Shown piece after piece: positions 49,085-59,182 of a stretch of DNA of 64,000 nucleotides; the first letter of the stretch is position 1, and each line of letters begins with the position of its first letter. Where the stretch lies: assembly GCF_001673635.1 (NCBI RefSeq), contig NZ_LZMH01000046.1, positions 1 to 64,000 of the forward strand, in the 5' to 3' direction. The DNA comes from Mycobacterium asiaticum (GTDB taxonomy: Bacteria > Actinomycetota > Actinomycetes > Mycobacteriales > Mycobacteriaceae). A program made the translations under genes and the position numbers. The notes beneath the pieces were generated by a model that searched no databases, was not told where the DNA came from, and saw only the letters and a program-made list of their open reading frames with translations.

Positions 49085-50569
49085 GTGCGAATAGGGGGAC
49101 GCTGGGGTGCTAACCCGGTTGTCGCGAAGGTGCGGCAGCAGGCACTCGGCGTGACGCTGAAGCCGGTTTTCGGGCTTGCGGTGATTTCCCCGTTGATCCT
49201 GGCGAGTGCGGTCGGCGCTACGGCTCCCACCTTTCACGGCAAGAACCAGCCGCTGCGCACGGCCATCACCCCGGTGGCAGCCGTCGGCCCGGCCCCCAAG
49301 GTCGACCTGTCCCGGCCGACCGTCATCTCCGTCCAGCGGGTACCCACCAGTTTCCACGTCGCGGCGGCCACCTCCTCCGCCCCGCCGCCGCCGACGATCG
49401 TCAATTCGCCTGGCACCCTTGGCATTCCGATCATGGCGCTGTCCGCATACCGCAACGCCGAGCAGAAGATGAACGCCGCGGCACCGGGCTGTGGCGTGAG
49501 CTGGAACCTGCTCGCCGGGATCGGGCGCATCGAGTCGATGCACGCCAACGGCGGCGCCACCGACGCGCGCGGCACCGCGACCAACCCGATCTACGGTCCC
49601 GCGCTGGACGGCACGCTGCCCGGCAACGAGGTGATCGTCCAGAGCAACCAGGGCAACCGGGTGACCTACGCCCGCGCCATGGGTCCGATGCAGTTCCTGC
49701 CGGGCACCTGGGCGCGGTACGCCGTCGACGGTGACGGTGACGGCGTGCCCGACCCGCAGAACCTGTTCGACGCGACCTTGGCCGCGGCCCGCTACCTGTG
49801 CAGCGGCGGTCTGAATCTGCGGGATCCGATGCAGGTGATGGCCGCGATCCTGCGCTACAACAACTCGATGTCGTACGCCCAGAACGTGCTGGGCTGGGCG
49901 GCGGCCTACGCCACCGGCGTGGTCCCGGTCGACCTGCCACCGATCACCGGGCCGCCCCCGCCGATCGGCGATGCGCACCTCGAACATCCGGAGGGCCTGG
50001 GCCCGAACCTGCCGCTGAACGTCAACGGCCTGGGCGGCAACGACCCGATGCTGCAGCACATCCCGCTGATCGACTTCGGGCAGCCGCAAATCATCTCGCA
50101 ATACCCGCAGTTGCCACAGCAATCGCCGATGTGGCCGTGGCTGCCGCCCGCGCAGCTGCAGCCGCCGCAGCCGGTGGTGACGCCGGGATGCACCCTGATC
50201 TGCCTGAGCTCGCAATCCCCCGAGTCGGCGCCACCGGGGATGGCACCCCCGATACCGAATGGGCCACCGATACCCAACGGCGGCATCGTCCTGGCACCGG
50301 CCGCTCCGCCGGCGGCACCGCCTTTCCCGGACCCGTTCGCGCCGTCGCCACCGTTTGCGCCGCCACCGCCGGCTCCGATCGGTCAACCGCCGGCCGCACC
50401 GGCCCCCGCGGTGCCATCGCCCGCAGCGCCGGCGCCCCCGGCCGCACCGGCCCCCGCGGCTCCGGCGGGCCAGCAGCCGCCCAACGGATCACCGACACCC
50501 AAGCCGGCGGGCCCGCAGCAGCCCAGCGCACCGGCGCCGGGCGAACCGGTGCTCGCCCCGGTCAGCTGA
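49085..50569 (+). CDS. Exported lytic murein transglycosylase-like protein (Rv1230c-like)
   Basis: 494 residues. A basic N-terminus and hydrophobic segment (PVFGLAVISPLILASAVGAT) suggest export. The catalytic domain is SLT/MltB-like: LAGIGRIESMHANGG with the catalytic Glu, AMGPMQFLPGTWARY, and LRYNNSMSYAQNVL. A C-terminal half rich in Pro/Ala/Gly repeats is longer than in the H37Rv homologue (411 residues by memory). Cleaves peptidoglycan glycan chains. GTG 49085 follows GAGGA by about eight bases. The CRP-like site upstream suggests cAMP control. Confidence 0.87.
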   Translation: MRIGGRWGANPVVAKVRQQALGVTLKPVFGLAVISPLILASAVGATAPTFHGKNQPLRTAITPVAAVGPAPKVDLSRPTVISVQRVPTSFHVAAATSSAPPPPTIVNSPGTLGIPIMALSAYRNAEQKMNAAAPGCGVSWNLLAGIGRIESMHANGGATDARGTATNPIYGPALDGTLPGNEVIVQSNQGNRVTYARAMGPMQFLPGTWARYAVDGDGDGVPDPQNLFDATLAAARYLCSGGLNLRDPMQVMAAILRYNNSMSYAQNVLGWAAAYATGVVPVDLPPITGPPPPIGDAHLEHPEGLGPNLPLNVNGLGGNDPMLQHIPLIDFGQPQIISQYPQLPQQSPMWPWLPPAQLQPPQPVVTPGCTLICLSSQSPESAPPGMAPPIPNGPPIPNGGIVLAPAAPPAAPPFPDPFAPSPPFAPPPPAPIGQPPAAPAPAVPSPAAPAPPAAPAPAAPAGQQPPNGSPTPKPAGPQQPSAPAPGEPVLAPVS

Positions 50570-50606
50570 GACCGACCGGCCTGAGCTGGCGCCGGTCCGC
50601 GCCGCC

Positions 50607-50612
50607 TACACT
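50607..50612 (+). promoter_or_regulatory. -10 of mrp
   Basis: TACACT ends eight bases before ATG 50621 and five before an in-frame GTG 50618. No Shine-Dalgarno, so leaderless starting is likely. Confidence 0.45.
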
Positions 50613-50620
50613 CGGCGGTG

Positions 50621-51766
50621 ATGTCTGAAACCCACCACGACGACCTGACCGCGGCCATCCGCGCCGCCCTGGGCAAAGTCGTCGATCCCGAATTGCGACG
50701 CCCCATCACCGAACTGGGGATGGTCAAGAGCATCGACGTCGAACCTGGCGGCGGCGTGCACGTCGCGATCTACCTGACCACCGCGGCCTGCCCGAAGAAG
50801 TCCGAGATCAGTGAGCGCGTCACCCAGGCGGTCGCCGATGTCCCCGGCACCGGTGCGGTGCGGGTCAGCCTGGACGTGATGAGCGACGAACAGCGCACCG
50901 AGCTGCGAAAGCAATTGCGTGGTGACGCAGCCGAACCCGTCATCCCATTCGCCCAGCCCAGCTCGCTGACCCGCGTCTACGCGGTGGCCTCGGGCAAAGG
51001 CGGAGTCGGCAAATCCACCGTCACGGTCAACCTGGCCGCCGCGATGGCTGCCCGCGGGCTGTCGGTCGGGGTGCTCGACGCCGACATCCACGGCCACTCC
51101 ATCCCCCGCATGATGGGCACCACGGACCGGCCCACACAGGTCGAGTCGATGATCCTGCCGCCGATCGCGCACGACGTGAAGGTCATCTCGATCGCCCAGT
51201 TCACCCAGGACAACTCCCCGGTGGTGTGGCGCGGACCGATGCTGCACCGCGCGCTGCAGCAGTTCCTGGCGGACGTCTACTGGGGCGACCTGGACGTGCT
51301 GCTGCTCGACCTGCCGCCGGGTACCGGCGATGTCGCGATTTCGCTGGCTCAACTACTTCCCAACGCCGAAATCTTGGTGGTGACGACGCCGCAGGCGGCC
51401 GCCGCCGAGGTCGCCGAACGCGCAGGCAGCATCGCGATCCAGACCCGGCAGCGCATCGTGGGTGTGGTGGAGAACATGTCCGGCCTCACGCTGCCGGACG
51501 GCACCACGCTCCACGTGTTCGGCGAGGGCGGTGGTCGGCAGGTAGCCGAGCGGCTGTCCCGTGCGGTCGGCGCCGACGTGCCGCTGCTGGGTCAGATTCC
51601 GCTGGATCCCGCGCTGGTGGCCGCCGGCGACGCCGGCGTACCCGTGGTGCTCAGCACCCCTGACTCGGCGGTGGGCAAGGAATTGGCCCGCATCGCCGAC
51701 AGCCTGTCGTCGCGGCGGCGTGGTCTGGCGGGCATGTCGCTCGGTCTCGACCCCACACGCCGTTAG
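50621..51766 (+). CDS. mrp: Mrp/ApbC-type iron-sulfur carrier ATPase
   Basis: 381 residues. N-terminal MIP18 (DUF59) domain (VVDPELRRPITELGMVKSI), then a P-loop ATPase with deviant Walker A ASGKGGVGKSTVTVN, switch I DADIHGHSIPRMMG and LLDLPPGTGD. The C-terminal part (ENMSGLTLPDGTTLHVFGEGG) lacks the CxxC that holds the bridging cluster in ApbC/Nbp35 proteins. Corresponds to Rv1229c. Likely assembles or carries Fe-S clusters, or regulates them, despite the missing cysteines. Confidence 0.9.
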   Translation: MSETHHDDLTAAIRAALGKVVDPELRRPITELGMVKSIDVEPGGGVHVAIYLTTAACPKKSEISERVTQAVADVPGTGAVRVSLDVMSDEQRTELRKQLRGDAAEPVIPFAQPSSLTRVYAVASGKGGVGKSTVTVNLAAAMAARGLSVGVLDADIHGHSIPRMMGTTDRPTQVESMILPPIAHDVKVISIAQFTQDNSPVVWRGPMLHRALQQFLADVYWGDLDVLLLDLPPGTGDVAISLAQLLPNAEILVVTTPQAAAAEVAERAGSIAIQTRQRIVGVVENMSGLTLPDGTTLHVFGEGGGRQVAERLSRAVGADVPLLGQIPLDPALVAAGDAGVPVVLSTPDSAVGKELARIADSLSSRRRGLAGMSLGLDPTRR

Positions 51767-51784
51767 GTTGCGCGAGCGCTATTT

Positions 51785-51809
51785 CACGTTCGCTGCGTCG
51801 CCGAACGTG
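51785..51809. terminator. Hairpin between mrp and tatB
   Basis: CACGTTCG (51785-51792) pairs exactly with CGAACGTG (51802-51809); 9-base loop. It stands 18 bases after the mrp stop and 55 before the convergent tatB end, so it could end both transcripts. No T-run. Confidence 0.6.
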
Positions 51810-51864
51810 GGTCTTACGCGCCGGAGGAGTCCATAGGCCCCACGCTCGGCGGCCAGCCGCGCTC

Positions 51865-52269
51865 TCAGGTGGCGTCGGTATCGAACGGAGTGCGCTCGGG
51901 CGCGGACGGCGAGGCATTCTCGGCAGCCGGCTCCTGCGCCGGCGTCGGCGGCGCAGGGGTGTTACTGGTCGGCTTGTCGAAGTTGCCGGTGAAGATCGAG
52001 TCGTCGCCGTCGAGCAGGTGCTTGGTCAACGCCGCGCGCGGTGTCATCCCCCGCAATTTCTGCAGTTCACCGAGCTGGCCTCGCAGGTCGTCGAATTCCG
52101 GGCCCATGTCCTCGCGCAGCTGATTGGACACGCCACTGAGGTAGTCGCGCGCCTGCCGCAACGCACCCGCCGTCCAGCGAATGGCCCCGGGCAGCCGCTC
52201 TGGCCCAAGCACCACCAGCCCGACCACCACGAGGACGAGCATTTCTCCCCAGCCGATGTTGGCGAACAT
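51865..52269 (-). CDS. tatB: Twin-arginine translocation protein TatB
   Basis: 134 residues; membrane part of the Tat substrate receptor. N-terminal helix with [20 protein letters not shown] and the GPERLP hinge, an amphipathic helix, then a Pro/Ala-rich acidic tail. Matches Rv1224. The ATG at 52269 shares its A with the stop of a 35-codon frame that links it to htrA, so expression is tied to the HtrA/SigE stress genes. Confidence 0.94.
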   Translation of the reverse strand: MFANIGWGEMLVLVVVGLVVLGPERLPGAIRWTAGALRQARDYLSGVSNQLREDMGPEFDDLRGQLGELQKLRGMTPRAALTKHLLDGDDSIFTGNFDKPTSNTPAPPTPAQEPAAENASPSAPERTPFDTDAT

Positions 52270-52375
52270 CAGATCGCAGCGTGATGACCCGCTGCGCCCG
52301 GCTGCGCCGCGCTTGCTCTCATCAGGGTCAGATGGTGATGACCCGCTGCGCCCGGCTGCGCCGCGCTTGCTCTCA

Positions 52376-52376
<1 letters not shown>
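52269..52376 (-). CDS. 35-codon coupling ORF between htrA and tatB (MIRU-like)
   Basis: Starts with ATG overlapping the htrA stop (TGATGA) and ends with TGA overlapping the tatB start (TGATG). It encodes [18 protein letters not shown] and a second, related [14 protein letters not shown] copy, so the 54-base repeat adds whole codons. It has no recognisable domain. This geometry, a small frame whose ends overlap both neighbours, is the hallmark of mycobacterial interspersed repetitive units (MIRU). It may carry ribosomes from htrA to tatB rather than make a functional peptide. Confidence 0.7.

Positions 52377-52378
<2 letters not shown>
52281..52378. repeat. Two 44-bp direct repeats, period 54 bp, between tatB and htrA
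   Basis: Identical 44-base copies at 52281-52324 and 52335-52378, ten different bases between. The period is a multiple of three, so copy number changes keep the coupling frame open. The second copy contains the htrA stop codon. It is a potential variable-number locus for strain typing. Confidence 0.92.
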
Positions 52379-53971
<1,593 letters not shown>

Positions 53972-54040
53972 CTAGTATCCACGGATCCCGGACGGTCGAC
54001 ATGAACGCGCGCGCAGCCCGCCGGGGGCGCAAAAGTCAAG

Positions 54041-54433
54041 CTAGCGGCGCTTCCGCTGTTCACGTGCGTCGGGCTCGGCAAACGCGTCGGACAGCGAGGG
54101 CGCATCTTCGTGCGGGTGATGCGGAATCTCGGACAGCAACCCGAGCAGCGAACTGGGAATCCGGACGGGGTGGGAGTCGCGCAGTGCCGCGCGGGCGCGG
54201 CTGTGGTCCTCCACCTCGGCAGCGCACTGGGGGCACAGGGACAGGTGGTGCGCGGCCCGCAGGTGCGCGTTCATCCGCAGCTCGCCGTCCACGAAAGCGG
54301 CGATGGCCTCTATGGACAGATGCTCGGTGGACCCGAAGCGGCGCGGCGCACCTATCGGCGCATCACTTTGCGACGCGAACTGGGTAGGAAGCCAGGAGAA
54401 CGCGCGCCGAAACACTTGCCCCCGGTCGGCCAT
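54041..54433 (-). CDS. rseA: Anti-sigma factor RseA
   Basis: 130 residues; binds and inhibits SigE. The zinc anti-sigma motif is HLSLCPQCAAEV (HxxxCxxC), preceded by LSIEAIAAFVDGELR. Release of SigE follows redox change or phosphorylation and ClpC1P2 degradation in M. tuberculosis. ATG 54433 (MADRGQVFRRAFSWLP) has AGGGAG seven bases upstream and matches the H37Rv core; an ATG at 54505 is in frame but unsupported. The C-terminal tail differs from that of H37Rv. Corresponds to Rv1222. Confidence 0.92.
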   Translation of the reverse strand: MADRGQVFRRAFSWLPTQFASQSDAPIGAPRRFGSTEHLSIEAIAAFVDGELRMNAHLRAAHHLSLCPQCAAEVEDHSRARAALRDSHPVRIPSSLLGLLSEIPHHPHEDAPSLSDAFAEPDAREQRKRR

Positions 54434-54552
54434 CACCAGCTCCCTTCGCGCCTTTTCGAGCCATGGATATTTCGAATGTAGCGCGACGTTGTGCCTGATA
54501 ACCATGTTCTGCCTTCAAAACCCGGGTATTTGGGACCAGTTGGCAACCATGC

Positions 54553-54578
54553 AGTGGCCATTCGATGATTCGGCCACT
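54553..54578 (-). terminator. Small hairpin just downstream of sigE
   Basis: AGTGGCC (54553-54559) pairs with GGCCACT (54572-54578), 12-base loop, eight bases after the sigE stop on the minus strand. It could attenuate transcription into rseA; a full terminator is uncertain. Confidence 0.35.
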
Positions 54579-54586
54579 CAGGTCGC

Positions 54587-55366
54587 TTAGCTGGCCGACC
54601 TCAACACGCGGTCCTCGGGACGCAGCCCGTGTTCGGGGTGGGCGGCCAGGTAATCCCGCAGAGCCTGACGCCCGCGGTGGATGCGGCTGCGGACGGTCCC
54701 GAGCTTGACGCCCAGCGTGGCACCGATCTCCTCATAGGACAGGCCCTCGATGTCACACAGCACGACCGCGGCGCGGAATTCCGGCGGCAGCGAGTCCAGC
54801 GCGGCCTGCAGGTCCGGCCCCAGCCGGGAGTCGTGGTAGATCTGCTCGGGGTTCGGCTCGTCGGCCGGCACGCGATCGTAGTCCTCAGGCAGCGCCTCCA
54901 TCCGGATACGTGCCCGGCGGCGGACCATGTCGAGGAACAGGTTGGTGGTGATGCGGTGTAGCCAGCCTTCGAACGTGCCGGGCTGGTAGTTCTGGACGGA
55001 CCGGAAAACCCGGATGAACGTCTCCTGTGTCAGGTCCTCCGCGTCGTGCTGGTTGCCGGAGAGCCGGTAGGCCAGCCGGTAGACGCGGTCGGCGTGCTGG
55101 CGCACCAATTCGTCCCAGGACGGCATAGCCGCCTTGTCCCCGGTCGCGTCGAAAATCGCTGTGCCCAGCAGCTTGTCGGCCGGCTCAGCCCAGTCGTCGT
55201 CGCGCACCTGTTGGGGGTGAGACATGGTGGTGGTGCTCACGGTGGTGGTGTTCACTTCCTTCTGCTTGTTCCTGACACCCAGGATCGGCATTTCCTCACT
55301 CTTCGAAACACGGAGATGCCATTCCGCATTCCCGTCGTCTTCACCCCACAGCGCGCCGCGTTCCAT
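54587..55366 (-). CDS. sigE: ECF sigma factor SigE
   Basis: 259 residues; controls the surface-stress response. Region 2 has the [20 protein letters not shown] to [19 protein letters not shown] block, region 4 has [27 protein letters not shown]. Almost identical to M. tuberculosis SigE (Rv1221) from [10 protein letters not shown] onward, but the first ~47 residues differ. ATG 55366 is preferred ([11 protein letters not shown], equal leader length to the long form); GTG 55375 is in frame. The MSHPQQ Met (ATG 55225) is an internal start known in M. tuberculosis, where short SigE forms arise from alternative promoters. Divergent from the methyltransferase gene. Confidence 0.95.
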   Translation of the reverse strand: MERGALWGEDDGNAEWHLRVSKSEEMPILGVRNKQKEVNTTTVSTTTMSHPQQVRDDDWAEPADKLLGTAIFDATGDKAAMPSWDELVRQHADRVYRLAYRLSGNQHDAEDLTQETFIRVFRSVQNYQPGTFEGWLHRITTNLFLDMVRRRARIRMEALPEDYDRVPADEPNPEQIYHDSRLGPDLQAALDSLPPEFRAAVVLCDIEGLSYEEIGATLGVKLGTVRSRIHRGRQALRDYLAAHPEHGLRPEDRVLRSAS

Positions 55367-55409
55367 AGAACTCACCGTTGCCTACCCGTGTGTGGGCGAG
55401 GTAGGAGCA

Positions 55410-55428
55410 GTCTGAGCTTTGGCTGAGA
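55410..55428 (-). promoter_or_regulatory. Paired direct repeats upstream of sigE
   Basis: Minus strand TCTCAGCC (55428-55421), three bases, GCTCAGAC (55417-55410): two similar 8-mers (core CTCAG) on one face of the helix, 44 bases before the sigE ATG. This resembles a two-component operator. In M. tuberculosis the response regulator MprA binds upstream of sigE at loosely conserved 8-base direct repeats; identity of the factor here is inference. Confidence 0.4.
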
Positions 55429-55557
55429 AACCATACTGTTATCTGCGTTATCCAGCGCATTTTGCTTGTGCAATAAGACCCGTCGCGCCTCGGCGGCCGG
55501 GCGCGTCGCCCTCGGCTCCACCGGGCGCGCCTGAAGGACGACCACACCCGTTCGGCA

Positions 55558-55563
55558 TACTCT
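55558..55563 (+). promoter_or_regulatory. -10 of the O-methyltransferase gene (leaderless)
   Basis: TACTCT, six bases before ATG 55570; no Shine-Dalgarno. Confidence 0.45.
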
Positions 55564-55569
55564 GCGGAC

Positions 55570-56247
55570 ATGGACGGCACCCCGACATCCGGTTCCAACA
55601 CCCGCGGTGAGGCGACCCACAGCCGGGCCGAATCACTGGTGTCGCACGCCGAAGAGTCGATCTCCGAGGACGAGATCCTGGCCGGCGCCCGCGAACGGGC
55701 CGTCGACAGTGGTGCGGGCGCCGTCACACCCGCGGTTGGCGCGTTGCTGAGCATGCTCGCCAAACTCAGCGGCGGCAAGGCAGTCGCGGAGGTCGGCACC
55801 GGCGTGGGCGTCAGTGGACTGTGGCTGCTGTCCGGCATGAGCGACGACGGCGTCCTGACCACCATCGACATCGAACCCGAATTCGTCCGGCAGGCCCGGC
55901 AGGTGTTCGCCGAGGCGCACATCGGGCCGTCGCGTACCAGGCTGATCAGCGGCCGGGCCCAGGAAGTGCTGACCCGGCTCGCCGACGAGTCCTACGACCT
56001 GGTGTTCATCGACGCCGACCCGATCGACCAGCCCGAGTACGTGGTGCAGGGCGTGCGACTGCTGCGCTCCGGCGGGGTCATCGTGGTACACCGGGCCGCG
56101 CTGGGCGGCCGCGCCGGTGACCCCGGCGCCCGCGACGCCGAGGTCGCCGCGGTGCGCGAGGCTGCCCGGCTGATCGCCGAGGACGAGCGCCTGACGCCAG
56201 CCCTGATCCCGCTGGGTGACGGGCTGCTGGCCGCGGTCCGCGACTGA
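55570..56247 (+). CDS. SAM-dependent O-methyltransferase (Rv1220c-like)
   Basis: 225 residues, class I methyltransferase of the catechol/caffeoyl-CoA O-methyltransferase group. SAM motif [18 protein letters not shown], the acidic [11 protein letters not shown] end of beta 2, and [13 protein letters not shown] with metal-binding Asp residues. C-terminal region nearly identical to Rv1220c ([15 protein letters not shown]). The protein starts about ten residues earlier than the H37Rv one. Divergent from sigE. Substrate unknown. Confidence 0.88.
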   Translation: MDGTPTSGSNTRGEATHSRAESLVSHAEESISEDEILAGARERAVDSGAGAVTPAVGALLSMLAKLSGGKAVAEVGTGVGVSGLWLLSGMSDDGVLTTIDIEPEFVRQARQVFAEAHIGPSRTRLISGRAQEVLTRLADESYDLVFIDADPIDQPEYVVQGVRLLRSGGVIVVHRAALGGRAGDPGARDAEVAAVREAARLIAEDERLTPALIPLGDGLLAAVRD

Positions 56248-56264
56248 GGCGCTGGGCGTGGGCG

Positions 56265-58379
56265 TTATCCGCGGTTGAAGAAGCCGGATTGGCCGGCGCC
56301 CGCGTTGAAGCCGCCGGAATCGGCGCCGGGTCCGGTGTTGCCGACACCCGAACTGTGCTGACCGGAGTTCAAGAAGCCGGTGTTGTAATAGCCCACGTTT
56401 CCGAAACCGATGTCGTGGTTACCGGCGTTGAAGAAGCCCACCTGCAAGCCGCCGGCTCCGCCGTTGAAGAATCCGGTGTTGGTGCCGGCGTCGCTGGCGT
56501 TGAAGAAGCCCACGTTGTCTTCGCCCCCGCCGGCATTGCCCCAACCCGAGCTGTACCCGCCGCTAGCCGAGTTGGACAGGCCCGAGTTGTAGTCGCCGAG
56601 GTTGAAGAACCCGGAGTTGCCGATCCCTGAGTTACCGAATCCCGAATTGCCGCTATAACTTGCGATCCCGCCGAAGCCGGTGTTGACGTCGCCGGCATTC
56701 CACAGACCCGTGTTGGTGTTGCCCGAATTGAACAACCCGGTGTTGGTGAAGCCGGTGTTGAAGAACCCGGTGTTGCCGGCCTCGCCGATGTTGCCCTGTC
56801 CGAAAACGGGATCGCTGCCGTTGCCGCCGGCGTTGAAGCCGCCGGTGTTGCTGATGCCGGTGTTCGACCACCCCACATTGCCGAAGCCGGCGTTGAACGA
56901 ACCCACATTGTGATTGCCGGCGTTGAAGAACCCGACGTTGTGGCCGAACAGCGAGGTGCCACCGGAGTTGAAGGCGCCCAGGTTGCCGTTGCCGGCGTTC
57001 GCCAGGCCCATGTTGGTGCTGCCCGCGTTGAACGACCCGGTGTTGAAGCTGCCCGCGTTGAACAGACCGGTATTGGTGGAACCGCTGTTGCCGATACCGG
57101 TATCGGCCACACCCGAATTCAGCAAACCCAGGTTTTGGCTCCCGGTGTTGCCCAGGCCCCAGTTCGCGGTGCCCGAGTTGAACAGTCCGACGTTGCCGCT
57201 ACCCGAGTTGAACAGCCCGACGTTGCCGCTGCCGGAATTGAAGCCGCCGAAGCCGATCTGATGGTCCCCGGTGAGGCCGATCCCGACGTTGCCGTTGCCG
57301 GTGTTCGCGAAGCCGAAATTGCCGTCACCGGTGTTGGCCAGTCCGAAGTTGAAACTGCCGTTGTTGCCCAGCCCGACGTTCCAGCCGACGTTGTTGGCGT
57401 TGAAACCGCCGATGCCGATCTGGTTGTTGCCGGTGAGCCCGATACCGATGTTGTTGTTGCCGACGTTGCCGAGGCCGATGTTGTCGAGGCCGACGTTGCC
57501 GATGCCGAAGTTGTTGCTGCCGAGGTTGCTGAGGCCGATATTGAAGGCTCCTGGGATACCGGCGACGGCGGTGGCCAGGTTTCCGTTGCCGAACCCGATG
57601 TTTCCGGTGCCGACGTTTCCGACGCCGACGTTGAACGAACCGATATTGCCCAGGCCGAAGTTGTAGGACGCCGCGCCCGGATAGGGTGCGCCGACCGCCC
57701 CCAGAACGGCGTTTCCGTTGCCGGCGCCGATGTTGAACGAGCCGTAGTTACCCAGGCCGAGATTGCTTCCACCGCTGTTGCCACCACCGATGTTGAAGCT
57801 GCCGGTGTTACCGCCGCCGAGGTTGAAGCTGCCGATGTTCCCGATGCCCAGGTTCAGCTGCCCCAGCACCTGCTGGAACGGCACCAGTTGCTCGGCCGCT
57901 GCCACGACGCCGCTGTAGTAGCTGGACATGGCCGTCACATCCTGGGCCCACATCTGCTCGTACAACGCCTCGACGGCAGCGATCGCCGGGGCATTGAACC
58001 CGAAGAAGTTCGACCGCACCAACGCCACGAGCTGACTTCGGTTGGCGGACACGAACTCCGGATGCACAATCGCCCCTCGAGCCGCTTCGAACACCGAAGC
58101 CACCGCCTTGGCCTGCCCGGCCGCGAGCTCGGCGTGGGCCGCGGTCGCGCTCAGCCACAGCGTGTACGGCGTCGCGGCTGCCATCATTGCCGACGCCGCG
58201 GCACCCTGCCACGATGCCGTGGTCAGCCCTGATGTCACTGCCCCGAAGGACGACGCGGCCGAACCCAATTCGGCCGCCAGCCCGTCCCAGGCCGCAGCGG
58301 CCGCGAGCATCGGCCCCGTTCCCGCACCGGCGAAGAGCTGTGCCGAGGTGATCTCCGGCGGCAGCACGGCAAAGTTCAT
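56265..58379 (-). CDS. PPE-family protein, MPTR subtype
   Basis: 704 residues. PPE domain (about 1-180): [18 protein letters not shown] at the N-terminus, the WQGAAA motif, then a helical bundle. The remainder is made of MPTR pentapeptide-type repeats NxGxGNxG (for example [24 protein letters not shown]). Exported by ESX-5 in known cases and surface or secreted. ATG 58379 follows GGGGGG. It sits between the methyltransferase gene and the Rv1219c-like regulator, which are neighbours in H37Rv by memory, so it is an insertion. The antisense frame across its repeats is an artefact of the repeat composition. Repeats make assembly errors possible. Confidence 0.92.
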   Translation of the reverse strand: MNFAVLPPEITSAQLFAGAGTGPMLAAAAAWDGLAAELGSAASSFGAVTSGLTTASWQGAAASAMMAAATPYTLWLSATAAHAELAAGQAKAVASVFEAARGAIVHPEFVSANRSQLVALVRSNFFGFNAPAIAAVEALYEQMWAQDVTAMSSYYSGVVAAAEQLVPFQQVLGQLNLGIGNIGSFNLGGGNTGSFNIGGGNSGGSNLGLGNYGSFNIGAGNGNAVLGAVGAPYPGAASYNFGLGNIGSFNVGVGNVGTGNIGFGNGNLATAVAGIPGAFNIGLSNLGSNNFGIGNVGLDNIGLGNVGNNNIGIGLTGNNQIGIGGFNANNVGWNVGLGNNGSFNFGLANTGDGNFGFANTGNGNVGIGLTGDHQIGFGGFNSGSGNVGLFNSGSGNVGLFNSGTANWGLGNTGSQNLGLLNSGVADTGIGNSGSTNTGLFNAGSFNTGSFNAGSTNMGLANAGNGNLGAFNSGGTSLFGHNVGFFNAGNHNVGSFNAGFGNVGWSNTGISNTGGFNAGGNGSDPVFGQGNIGEAGNTGFFNTGFTNTGLFNSGNTNTGLWNAGDVNTGFGGIASYSGNSGFGNSGIGNSGFFNLGDYNSGLSNSASGGYSSGWGNAGGGEDNVGFFNASDAGTNTGFFNGGAGGLQVGFFNAGNHDIGFGNVGYYNTGFLNSGQHSSGVGNTGPGADSGGFNAGAGQSGFFNRG

Positions 58380-58507
58380 TACCCCCCCAAATGTTTGTGC
58401 GGCCCCCTCGGCCCGGCACAACGTATCGAAAAGCGCGGCGGCGCGGGTGCTTAGCGCAAATCCGGCTAAGTGCGTTGCGTTTGGTGGACATTTTCGGCGC
58501 TGAGCGC

Positions 58508-58536
58508 TTGACGTCGACTGAACAAGCGTTTAGTGT
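58508..58536 (+). promoter_or_regulatory. Promoter of the Rv1219c-like regulator/ABC exporter operon
   Basis: -35 TTGACG (58508-58513), 17 bases, -10 TAGTGT (58531-58536). The ATG at 58544 comes seven bases later, so transcription would start at or just before it and the mRNA is leaderless. Confidence 0.6.
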
Positions 58537-58553
58537 ACTGAACATGCGTTCAG
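58518..58553. promoter_or_regulatory. Two tandem TetR operators CTGAAC-N4-GTTYAG
   Basis: Operator 1 CTGAAC AAGC GTTTAG (58518-58533), operator 2 CTGAAC ATGC GTTCAG (58538-58553), 20 bases apart centre to centre, i.e. about two helical turns. Operator 2 is a perfect palindrome that contains the ATG of the TetR gene; operator 1 covers the -10 box. Binding would block both -10 and the transcription start, the arrangement of autorepression. Confidence 0.75.
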
Positions 58554-59182
58554 CCGACTTGACTGCGGCCGCCCGGATCCGTGATGCGGCGATCGTGCAG
58601 TTCGGCGAGCACGGCTTCGGCGTCGGGCTGCGCACCATCGCGGAGGCGGCCGGGGTGAGCGCGGCACTGGTCATCCACCACTTCGGCTCCAAGGACGGCT
58701 TACGCAAGGCCTGCGACGAATACATCGCCGAAGTCATCCGCAGCGAAAAGTCCGAAACCATTCAGTCCAATGACCCCGCCACCTGGCTGGGCGCCATGGC
58801 GGAGATCGAGTCCTACGCACCGCTGATGGCGTATCTGGTCCGCAGCATGCAATCCGGCGGTGAGCTGGCAAAAATGCTGTGGCAGAGGATGATTCAAAAC
58901 ACCGAAGACTACATGGCAGAGGGTGTTGCGGCCGGCACCCTCAAGCCGAGTCGTGATCCCCAGGGCAGGGCCAGGTACCTGGCGATCACCGGTGGCGGCG
59001 GCTTCCTGCTCTATCTGCAGATGCACGAAACCCCGACGGATGTGCGCGCGGTTCTGCGCGACTACGCGCGTGACATGGTGCTGCCCGCCCTCGAGATCTA
59101 TTCCGAGGGCCTGCTGACCGATCACACCATGTACGAGGCGTTTCTCGCTCGAGAAGACCAAGGAGAGAAAGATGTCAGCTAA
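58544..59182 (+). CDS. TetR-family repressor of the ABC exporter (Rv1219c-like)
   Basis: 212 residues, the length of Rv1219c. Helix-turn-helix at about 25-50 ([19 protein letters not shown]). The ligand domain is highly conserved with H37Rv ([19 protein letters not shown]). In M. tuberculosis Rv1219c represses its own operon with Rv1218c-Rv1217c, an exporter of several drug classes. The two operators above fit that model. Its 3' end overlaps the ATPase gene by 11 bases. Confidence 0.94.
   Translation: MRSADLTAAARIRDAAIVQFGEHGFGVGLRTIAEAAGVSAALVIHHFGSKDGLRKACDEYIAEVIRSEKSETIQSNDPATWLGAMAEIESYAPLMAYLVRSMQSGGELAKMLWQRMIQNTEDYMAEGVAAGTLKPSRDPQGRARYLAITGGGGFLLYLQMHETPTDVRAVLRDYARDMVLPALEIYSEGLLTDHTMYEAFLAREDQGEKDVS

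Noticed and set aside
56910..58232. Long plus-strand open frame with Val/Ala/Asp/Glu repeats
   Set aside because: It lies antisense to the PPE-MPTR repeats; its regular composition is a reflection of the NxGxGN codons, with no ribosome-binding site or recognisable domain.
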